From an uncultured Bacteroidales bacterium (GTDB taxonomy: Bacteria > Bacteroidota > Bacteroidia > Bacteroidales > P3), in the NCBI GenBank assembly GCA_947174375.1, contig CAMWIS010000098.1, positions 1 to 5,970 on the forward strand: a stretch of 5,970 nt of DNA. Direction: 5' to 3'. The notes beneath the pieces are model-generated. The model had not been told where the DNA came from, did no database searches, and was given only the letters and a program-made list of their open reading frames with translations. The translations under genes were made by a program, and so were the position numbers. Below, one piece after another: positions 1 through 5,457 of the stretch. Within the stretch, counting starts at the first letter, position 1. Each line of letters begins with the position of its first letter.

Positions 1-11
1 ATTTTGTGCGG

Positions 12-43
12 TTTGCTTTCGGCGGTTATATTTCGTACCTTTG
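12..43 (+). promoter_or_regulatory. Bacteroidota-type promoter for the ferredoxin-nitroreductase/NhaD genes
   Basis: A TTTG at 12-15 is followed after 20 bp by TACCTTTG at 36-43. This fits the known Bacteroidota housekeeping-sigma consensus exactly (-33 TTTG, 19-21 bp spacer, -7 TAnnTTTG). Transcription would start near 49-52, giving a leader of about 40 nt before the ATG at 91. The leader is very AT-rich, with a T-rich run directly before the ATG and no Shine-Dalgarno sequence, as is usual in this phylum. I found no equally good match in any later gap of the window, so this may drive the whole downstream run. The start site is inferred, not observed. Confidence 0.68.
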
Positions 44-90
44 CAAAATATTGCGTATTTTCGCTATTTTTAACTGTTTTTTAATATTTT

Positions 91-981
91 ATGAGCAATT
101 CCTCAGATTTGAGGCTGGAAATCGACGCCTCGGCCTGTATCGGTTGCGAACGTTGCGTGCGCATCTGTACGTCCCGTATCTTCCATGTGGAGGAAAAGGC
201 GGCCGACGCGCCGGCGCGCAAGCGCATCGGCATACGCGAGCCCGAACTCTGCATCCGCTGCGGGCACTGCGTGGCCGTCTGCCCCGTGGGCGCCGTCACG
301 CACGGCGATTTCCCCGCCCAGACCATCCATCCGTTCAACGCCGCCCAGCGGCCCACGCCCGAACAGATGATGGAACTCATCCGCACGCGCCGCTCCAACC
401 GCGCCTTTTCCGGTGCGCCGGTGCCGGCGGAGGCGCTCGCCCAAATCATCGAGGCGGCGCACCGCGCCCCCACGGCCTCCAACGCCCAGCAGCTGGCCAT
501 CGTGCAGGTGCACGACCAAGCCGTTATCCGCGAGTTGAGCCGCATTACGGTCAAAACCTTCCTCGGCGTGGCCGACAAGCTGGAATTTCCGTTAGTCAAG
601 CCGTTGGTCAAGCCTTTCGCACCAGGTATATACAAACTGTTCCCGAAGATGCGCTTTTTGGCCGCCGAAATGGAAAAAGGGCAGGACTTCATTCTGCGCA
701 GCGCGCAGGACGTCTTGTTCTTCTACGCGCCCAAGTCGTGCCGTTTCGGCTGTCAGGACGCCAACTTAGCCTATCAGAACGCCTCGCTCATGGCCGAAAC
801 CCTCGGCGTGGCGCATTTCTACACGGGCTTCGTCTGCGCCGCCTTCAAACAGAACCCCCAACCCTTTTTGAAATGCCTCGGAATAGAAGGGCGCATCCAT
901 GCCGGTATGGCCTTGGGGATGCCCGACTTCCGTTTTGAACGTTATATTGACCGTCGTCCACTCGACTTTAAAAAGATTTAG
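91..981 (+). CDS. 4Fe-4S ferredoxin-nitroreductase fusion protein
   Basis: Predicted cytoplasmic flavoprotein of 296 residues. The N-terminal part (about 8-74) is a two-cluster bacterial ferredoxin domain: C16-C19-C22-C26 and C54-C57-C60-C64, the second followed by the usual proline and the first not. Residues 89-280 form a nitroreductase domain. It has the FMN-phosphate motif RTRRSNRAF (98-106), PTASNAQQ (127-134), the DANLAYQNASLMAETLG helix (223-239) and a GMP close to the C-terminus (276-278). In this family the ferredoxin part is thought to pass electrons to FMN, which reduces a quinone-like or nitro substrate; the real substrate cannot be read from sequence. The ATG at 91 is chosen because it starts just before the ferredoxin domain and follows the promoter with no other in-frame candidate. 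The stop lies 2 bp before the antiporter gene, which suggests co-translation. Family assignment is secure; the physiological role is open. Confidence 0.93.
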   Translation: MSNSSDLRLEIDASACIGCERCVRICTSRIFHVEEKAADAPARKRIGIREPELCIRCGHCVAVCPVGAVTHGDFPAQTIHPFNAAQRPTPEQMMELIRTRRSNRAFSGAPVPAEALAQIIEAAHRAPTASNAQQLAIVQVHDQAVIRELSRITVKTFLGVADKLEFPLVKPLVKPFAPGIYKLFPKMRFLAAEMEKGQDFILRSAQDVLFFYAPKSCRFGCQDANLAYQNASLMAETLGVAHFYTGFVCAAFKQNPQPFLKCLGIEGRIHAGMALGMPDFRFERYIDRRPLDFKKI

Positions 982-983
982 CT

Positions 984-2354
984 ATGATTTTTGCCTTAAT
1001 GCCCATTATTTTCCTCGTCGGCATCATCCTTGTCGCATTGGAAGACGTTGTCCGCATCAACAAGACCGCCATCGTGCTGGCGATGGCTATCATCCTGTGG
1101 GGCCTGTTCCTGCTTGACGCCGACGCCATCCTGGCGCACAACGCGGTGCTGTCGCTGTTTTCGGAAGACCTGCCCAACTTCGAGAACCTGACGATGCACG
1201 AACGCATCACCGAATTCATGGAAATGAGCCTGATTCACGCCCTGGGCGACGTTTCCTCCACGCTGTTCTTCGTCATGGGGTCCATGGCTTTGATAGAGAT
1301 CATCGACGTACACGGCGCGTTCTCCATGATTTCGCGCTGGATCAACCTCAAGACCAAGCGGCAGCTGCTGTGGTTCATCGCGTTCCTGACGTTCATACTG
1401 TCGGCCATTATCGGTAACCTGGCCACGGTCATCGTCACCATTACGATTGTCTCCAAAATCCTCACCAAACGGCCCGACCGCCTCATTTTCGCGTGTATGA
1501 TCGTCGTGGCGTCCAACGCGGGCGGTTGCTGGTCGCCCATCGGCGACGTCACCACGCTGTTGCTCTGGACCAGCGGCAACCTCGGCATGGTGCAGCAGGT
1601 CACGCACCTGATCGTGCCCGCGCTCTTCATGCTCATCATCCCGCTTATCGGCGCCACGTTCATGCTCAAGAACGGCCCCATCCGCACCGACGATGTGGAC
1701 GACTCCAACCGTCTCGGCCAACTCGTCAGCGAGGGTTTCCAAACCACGTTGCTCATCATCACCACCTTGGCGTTCATCTCGGTGCCCGTGTTGCAGACGT
1801 GGATAGCCCTGCCGCCTTTCATGGGCGTGTTGCTCGGCTTGGCCGTCATTTGGTTCATCACCGACCTGCGCTACAGCCGGGAACAGAGCGCGTTGTTCCA
1901 GCGCCTGCGCGTGGGCCACGCGTTCACCCGCATCGATATCTCCACGGTGCTCTACTTCTTGGGCGTCTTGCTGTCGGTTGACGCGCTCAAGACGGCCGGT
2001 CAGCTCGATATGCTGGCCAATACGTTCAACAACCTGTTGCCCAACCCGGAATCCATCGCGCTCATGCTCGGCGTGTGCTCGTCCTTCCTCGACAACGTGG
2101 CCTTGGTGGCCGCCGCCATCGGTATGTATGCGGTGCAGCCGTCCGGCCCGTTCATGGTCGATGGCGTGTTCTGGACGTTCCTCGCCTACTGCGGCGTAAC
2201 GGGCGGTAGCTTGCTCATCATCGGCTCGGCCTCCGGCATCACGGCCATGGGCTTGGAGAAAATCCCGTTCACCTACTATTTGAAGAAGTTTACGCCCTGG
2301 ATATTGCTGGCCTATTTCGTCGGCGCGGGCGTGTTCCTGTTGTTCTTCGCATAA
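984..2354 (+). CDS. nhaD: NhaD-family Na+/H+ antiporter, divergent
   Basis: Integral inner-membrane protein of 456 residues, the usual NhaD length, with hydrophobic segments throughout that fit about 10-12 helices. Family signatures are clear: LFFVMGSMALIEIIDVHG (94-111), SNAGGCWSPIGDVTT (177-191), SSFLDNVALVAAAIGMY (366-382) and TGGSLLIIGSASG (406-418). NhaD proteins belong to the ion transporter (ArsB/NhaD) superfamily and exchange cytoplasmic Na+ or Li+ for protons. Two usually conserved acidic positions seem changed. The GDISE-type motif reads GDVSS (88-92), so Glu becomes Ser92. The LDNLT-type motif reads IIGNLAT (142-148), so Asp becomes Gly144. The proline after the C-terminal DN is Ala373. 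A paralogous or altered activity is therefore possible, and the gene symbol denotes the family only. The ATG at 984 is chosen because it follows the upstream stop by 2 bp; an alternative Met7 at 1002 exists. Confidence 0.85.
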   Translation: MIFALMPIIFLVGIILVALEDVVRINKTAIVLAMAIILWGLFLLDADAILAHNAVLSLFSEDLPNFENLTMHERITEFMEMSLIHALGDVSSTLFFVMGSMALIEIIDVHGAFSMISRWINLKTKRQLLWFIAFLTFILSAIIGNLATVIVTITIVSKILTKRPDRLIFACMIVVASNAGGCWSPIGDVTTLLLWTSGNLGMVQQVTHLIVPALFMLIIPLIGATFMLKNGPIRTDDVDDSNRLGQLVSEGFQTTLLIITTLAFISVPVLQTWIALPPFMGVLLGLAVIWFITDLRYSREQSALFQRLRVGHAFTRIDISTVLYFLGVLLSVDALKTAGQLDMLANTFNNLLPNPESIALMLGVCSSFLDNVALVAAAIGMYAVQPSGPFMVDGVFWTFLAYCGVTGGSLLIIGSASGITAMGLEKIPFTYYLKKFTPWILLAYFVGAGVFLLFFA

Positions 2355-2375
2355 AATCAATCCGTAAATCAAAAT

Positions 2376-2894
2376 ATGATGAAAAGCATTAAAATATTCC
2401 AAACGGTGTTGTTCGTGCTGGCCTTGGGCTGTTGCACGACCGTTTCCGCCGCCAACAAACAGAAGAAAGCCGACAAGGACACGGACAACTGGCGGTACGA
2501 AATCGAATGCGCCGGCACGGGCGCGGACGGTACCTATTTAGTCAAGGTATGGAGCTACTCCAAAAAGGCGGATTTGGCGGCCGAACAAAGCCTTAAAAAC
2601 GCCGTGCACGGGGTACTGTTCAAGGGTATTACGGGCCAACCCGGCGGCTGTCCTTCGCAACGCGCGTTGATTTCCACGCCCAATGTGCAGAACGAGCAAC
2701 GCGACTTCTTCGCCAAGTTTTTCAGCAGCAACGGCGGCGACTTCCGCAAATACGCCGTCGCGACGGGAACGCCCGAACGGGTCAAACTGAAAAAGGAATA
2801 TAAGGTAGGCGTAACGGTTTCGGTGGCCAAAGACCAACTGCGGCGCGATTTGGAATCGGCCGGCGTCATCAAGGGACTCGGCTCCGGATTTTAA
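2376..2894 (+). CDS. Exported small protein of unknown function, paralog of the next gene
   Basis: 172-residue conserved Bacteroidales protein with no assigned function that I know. Residues 1-25 form a Sec signal peptide (basic start, hydrophobic core, cleavage likely after VSA at 23-25), so the product should be periplasmic or released. Cys19/Cys20 are poor lipobox candidates because the -3 position is not Leu/Val/Ile. The mature part opens with a short Lys/Asp-rich linker (27-38). It continues with the core shared with the downstream paralog: Y41-x-x-E-C45, DG (51-52), W59, KNA (74-76), FKGI (82-85), C92, R109, FF (115-116), VGVTVSV (144-150) and a C-terminal helix. The strand-then-amphipathic-helix pattern recalls LPP20/FlgT N-terminal domains, but this is only a resemblance. 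ATG ATG at 2376 leaves a second start at 2379 equally possible. The gene lies 21 bp after the antiporter gene with an AT-rich leader and no visible terminator. Confidence 0.85.
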   Translation: MMKSIKIFQTVLFVLALGCCTTVSAANKQKKADKDTDNWRYEIECAGTGADGTYLVKVWSYSKKADLAAEQSLKNAVHGVLFKGITGQPGGCPSQRALISTPNVQNEQRDFFAKFFSSNGGDFRKYAVATGTPERVKLKKEYKVGVTVSVAKDQLRRDLESAGVIKGLGSGF

Positions 2895-2898
2895 TCCG
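2885..2898. other. Short palindrome across a stop codon
   Basis: CGGATT at 2885-2890 is mirrored by AATCCG at 2893-2898 with two T between them, and the repeat overlaps the stop codon (2892-2894) of the gene at 2376. As RNA it could form only a 5 bp stem with a TTTA loop. There is no T-run after it, so it is not a good intrinsic terminator; an operator half-site pair or chance are both possible. Confidence 0.25.
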
Positions 2899-2917
2899 CA
2901 TATAAATATATACAACG

Positions 2918-3406
2918 ATGAATATCAAGAAATTCATTGGGGTTCTGTTGACGGGCCTCGGCATCTGCCTGACATTTGCCGCTTGCAACCAATCGAAGAA
3001 CCTCGGCGGTTACTATACGTATCAAACCGAATGCCTCGGCAGCGAGTTGGACGGTTCCTACACGCTGCGGGCCTGGGGCATCGGCCGCAACCAGGTGGAT
3101 GCGTTGGCGCAGGCCCGTAAGAACGCGTTGCGCGATGTGATTTTCAAAGGCATCTCGAAAGGGAAATCCGACTGCGAGATAAAACCTATCCTGATGGAAG
3201 TGAATGCGGAAGAGAAATACCGCGATTATTTCAACCGCTTTTTCGCCGACGGGGGCGAGTTTGAACACTATGTGAACTACAAGGACAAACGGGTTTCGAC
3301 GTTTCACCGCGAACGTACCGAAGACGAAATCAAATACGGCGTAACCGTGCGGGTGCTTTACGACCGGCTGGTGGATAAACTCCGCGCGGACGGCATTTTA
3401 AAATAA
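2918..3406 (+). CDS. Probable lipoprotein of unknown function, paralog of the preceding gene
   Basis: 162-residue protein related to the preceding gene product. From Cys39 to Cys86 it aligns without gaps to Cys45 to Cys92 of the neighbour, with about 17 of 48 positions identical by my count (DG, Y, W, KNA, V-x-FKGI and both cysteines). Similarity continues through R102, FF (108-109) and YGVTVRV (140-146). Unlike the neighbour it ends its signal peptide in TFAAC with the likely lipidated residue Cys23; Phe at -3 is not ideal, so lipidation is probable rather than certain. The residues after Cys23 (NQSKN) lack the acidic export tag of Bacteroides surface lipoproteins, which would favour the periplasmic face of a membrane. 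The two core cysteines 47 residues apart could form a disulfide. The ATG at 2918 directly precedes the signal peptide, 23 bp after the upstream stop. Function unknown. Confidence 0.86.
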   Translation: MNIKKFIGVLLTGLGICLTFAACNQSKNLGGYYTYQTECLGSELDGSYTLRAWGIGRNQVDALAQARKNALRDVIFKGISKGKSDCEIKPILMEVNAEEKYRDYFNRFFADGGEFEHYVNYKDKRVSTFHRERTEDEIKYGVTVRVLYDRLVDKLRADGILK

Positions 3407-3424
3407 ACCTGAAATCTAAAGGCT

Positions 3425-4381
3425 ATGAAAAGATTATTGATATTGTTGACCGCCGTCCTGCTGGGCGGTTGCTCCGCGCTGATGGCGCAAGCCAAGAAGC
3501 CGACGCTCATGGTGGTGCCGAGCGATGTATGGTGTACGCAGAACGGCTATATGACGGCCTACGACAACCAGGGCACCGAGGTGCTGATTCCCGACTACAA
3601 GCGGGCCTTGCAGACCGACCCCAACTTGATTATGGTTATTAGCAAAATCAACACGCTGATGGCCGACCGCGGTTTCCCGCTCAAGAACCTTGAAAGCGCG
3701 CTGCGTTCCATCGAACAGAGCATGGCCGAAGACGCCATGACCGCGAGCAAGACCTCGGGCGCGGAGTTGGCCGAAACGCCGCTCGACCGCCTCAAACGCA
3801 CGGCGCAGGCCGATATCATCCTGCAGCTGACGTGGAGCGTCAACGTGCAAGGGCCCAAAAAGTCGGTAACGTATAACCTGCAAGGCTTGGACGCCTATAC
3901 CGACAAGCAGATTGCGGGCGCGCAGGGCACGGGGGCGCCTTCGATGACGGCCGACCTGCCGGTATTGCTCGAAGAAGCCGTTTTAGCCAATATGGACAAT
4001 TTTACGGCGCGGCTGCAACAGTATTTCGACGACCTGTTCGCCAACGGCCGCGAGGTAACGGTGGGCATCCGCGTGTTCGACAACGGGTCGGGGCTCGACC
4101 TCGAAACGGAATTCGGCGATTATGAGCTGAGCGAAATCATCGACAAATGGATGTACGACAATACGGTGGAACACCGCTTCAGCAAAAGCGCTTCTTCGGA
4201 AACGCGCATCCTGTACGAACAGGTACGCATTCCGCTCTACAAGGCCGACGGTATGCCGATGGATACCGAAAACTTCGTGCGTGGATTGCGGAGTTTCCTG
4301 CGCAAGGAACCCTATAAAATCGACGCCAAGGTCATGAACCGCGGGTTGGGCAATGCCGTCCTCGTATTGGGCGAGAAATAG
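3425..4381 (+). CDS. DUF6175 family exported protein
   Basis: 318-residue protein that I recognise as DUF6175, a family widespread in Bacteroidales and without known function. The N-terminus is a signal sequence ending in LLGGC (Cys16, plausible lipobox), but a signal peptidase I site near LMAQ (19-22) is also possible, so lipoprotein status is open. Residues 25-170 have a strand/helix order like the CsgG/LpoB/TolB-N group. KPTLMVVPSD (25-34) gives a first strand, a helix follows at 64-82, then FPLKNLES (84-91), a helix at 92-106, and ADIILQLTWSVN (129-140) pairs with SVTYNLQGLDAYTDKQIAG (147-165). Helices follow (179-206), then a second alpha/beta domain (209-316) ending in GLGNAVLVLGEK. I see no catalytic motif and no CsgG-like pore hairpins. 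It lies 18 bp after the lipoprotein gene and 44 bp before the next. Family call firm; fold parallel is inference. Confidence 0.87.
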   Translation: MKRLLILLTAVLLGGCSALMAQAKKPTLMVVPSDVWCTQNGYMTAYDNQGTEVLIPDYKRALQTDPNLIMVISKINTLMADRGFPLKNLESALRSIEQSMAEDAMTASKTSGAELAETPLDRLKRTAQADIILQLTWSVNVQGPKKSVTYNLQGLDAYTDKQIAGAQGTGAPSMTADLPVLLEEAVLANMDNFTARLQQYFDDLFANGREVTVGIRVFDNGSGLDLETEFGDYELSEIIDKWMYDNTVEHRFSKSASSETRILYEQVRIPLYKADGMPMDTENFVRGLRSFLRKEPYKIDAKVMNRGLGNAVLVLGEK

Positions 4382-4425
4382 GGGGGCTAAACGAAAAAAT
4401 CCGCAAATAAAAAACCGCATATATT
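4382..4425 (+). promoter_or_regulatory. A-rich leader before the TPR-like gene with repeated CCGCA motif
   Basis: This is the longest gap in the window (44 bp). After a G-run it is strongly A-rich and contains CCGCAAATA (4401-4409) and CCGCATATA (4415-4423), the latter ending 2 bp before the ATG. Similar AATCCG-plus-AT sequences stand before the genes at 2376 (2360-2370) and 2918 (2893-2903). AT-rich, unstructured leaders replace Shine-Dalgarno sequences in Bacteroidota, so this is best read as a translation initiation region. I see no -33/-7 promoter pair and no hairpin here. Confidence 0.35.
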
Positions 4426-5439
4426 ATGAGAAGCTTTAATAAACCCCTGATTGTTATAGGATTGACTTTGTGGCTCGGTAGCCTCGGCATGGTTGGCGCG
4501 CAAACGCAGCCGGATGCCGTTTCCGGTGCGACGCAGGCCGCCGCGACAACGCCGGCAACCGCCGATAATAACGAATACGGCATTGTGCTGTCCGTTCTGT
4601 TGGACGACGCGGAAGAGATTCCGACCGACGCCGCCCGTTACCTCTCCAACAAACTCGCGCAGACCATCACGGCCAACGGCGTGGGGGCGTTCGAGGGTTT
4701 CAGCCGCTTCTTCATCACGGCGCGTCTGGGGTTGGCCACGCGCGACATCGTGCCGGGCCCGCCCGCGCAGATAGCCGAAAATATGGAAATAACGCTCTAT
4801 ATCGCCGACTATTTCGACCAAAAGATTTTCGCCACCACGACGATTAACGCCAAAGGCGTGGGTACGAACGAAAGCAAGGCGTTCATCAACGCGGTCAAGA
4901 ACCTGAACCCGCACGCCGAGCCGGTGGCGGCTTTCGTACAAAAAGGCAAGGATAAAATCATCGACTATTACCGCGCCCAGTGCGACAACATCATCAAACA
5001 GGCGCAGAGTCTGGCCGTTCAGAAGAAATACGAGGAGGCGCTGTATCTGCTCACGTCCATTCCCGATGCGGCGGGCGACTGCTTCGACAAGGCCTTGAAC
5101 GCGACGGCCTTGATTTTCCAGCAATATACCGACTATCTCTGCGAAGTGAACCTGGCCTTGGCCAAGGCGGCTTGGGCTGCCGAACAGAACAGCGCGGGCG
5201 CGCAGAAGGCCGGTGTATATATGAGTCTGATTTATCCCGACGCCGCTTGCTACGGCGACGCGCAGGCGCTTTATACCGAAATCAAGGGCAAGGTGCTGGA
5301 TGACTGGAAGTTCGAGATGAAGAAATGGCAAGACGGCGTGGATTTGGAAAGCCAGCGCATCGCGGCCGCCCGCGCCATAGGCGTGGCTTACGGCAGTGGG
5401 CAACAGCCGATATCCTATCTGTTGGGTTGGTGCCGGTAA
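4426..5439 (+). CDS. Exported protein with beta/alpha N-terminal domain and TPR-like repeats
   Basis: 337-residue conserved Bacteroidales protein of unknown function. A Sec signal peptide spans 1-25 (cleavage after VGA, mature N-terminus QTQPD), followed by an Ala/Thr-rich linker (about 26-48). Residues 49-165 alternate strands and helices: IVLSVLLDD (53-61), a helix (67-83), SRFFITARLG (93-102), MEITLYIADYF (120-130), then GVG and an Ala-rich helix (144-160). This order resembles small CsgG/LpoB-type domains. Residues 180-290 are helical with two related TPR-like units, each with Tyr five residues before a Cys and each ending in IPDAA-C or IYPDAA-C; the cysteines are 186/219 and 239/275. The C-terminus is a charged helix (293-316) and a short tail. 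TPR units usually bind other proteins, so a scaffold role in an envelope complex is plausible. The ATG at 4426 is the only start that keeps the signal peptide whole. Confidence 0.83.
   Translation: MRSFNKPLIVIGLTLWLGSLGMVGAQTQPDAVSGATQAAATTPATADNNEYGIVLSVLLDDAEEIPTDAARYLSNKLAQTITANGVGAFEGFSRFFITARLGLATRDIVPGPPAQIAENMEITLYIADYFDQKIFATTTINAKGVGTNESKAFINAVKNLNPHAEPVAAFVQKGKDKIIDYYRAQCDNIIKQAQSLAVQKKYEEALYLLTSIPDAAGDCFDKALNATALIFQQYTDYLCEVNLALAKAAWAAEQNSAGAQKAGVYMSLIYPDAACYGDAQALYTEIKGKVLDDWKFEMKKWQDGVDLESQRIAAARAIGVAYGSGQQPISYLLGWCR
4966..5262 (+). repeat. Diverged internal duplication (protein level) in the TPR-like gene
   Basis: Within the gene at 4426-5439, residues 181-223 and 234-279 look like two copies of one unit. 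Both have Tyr at -5 from a Cys (Y181/C186, Y234/C239), an Ala-rich helix, a second helix and a final IPDAA or IYPDAA followed closely by a Cys (C219, C275) and an Ala-rich helix start. Spacing between the paired cysteines is 33 and 36 residues, about one helical hairpin. The similarity is visible in protein only, not in DNA, so the duplication is old. Confidence 0.5.
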
Positions 5440-5457
5440 AACGGATATAACGGGCTT

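Noticed and set aside
596..620. Short tandem repeat coding for LVKP-LVKP in the nitroreductase
   Set aside because: Only two imperfect copies of four residues; within chance for coding sequence and no sign of slippage.
6..938. 310-codon + strand frame overlapping the ferredoxin-nitroreductase
   Set aside because: It begins upstream of the inferred transcription start, is extremely Arg/His-rich, and the overlapping frame has Fe-S and FMN motifs.
2253..2282. Possible internal promoter (TTG at 2253-2255, TACTATTTG at 2274-2282) before the gene at 2376
   Set aside because: The -7 element has three bases instead of two between TA and TTTG, the spacer is 18 bp, and the bases are explained by codons of the antiporter.
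996..2402. 468-codon open frame on the minus strand opposite the antiporter gene
   Set aside because: Its translation is rich in His, Arg, Gln, Glu and Gly with no domain or hydrophobic pattern, as expected for the shadow of a GC-rich membrane-protein gene; the + strand frame carries clear NhaD signatures.
2430..2436. Lipobox in the gene at 2376 (Cys19/Cys20)
   Set aside because: The residues at -3 and -1 do not fit the lipobox for either cysteine, whereas a normal VSA cleavage site follows.
2885..2910. Intrinsic terminator after the gene at 2376
   Set aside because: The stem is only 5-6 bp with a tiny loop and no T-run follows, and the next gene starts 23 bp after the stop codon.
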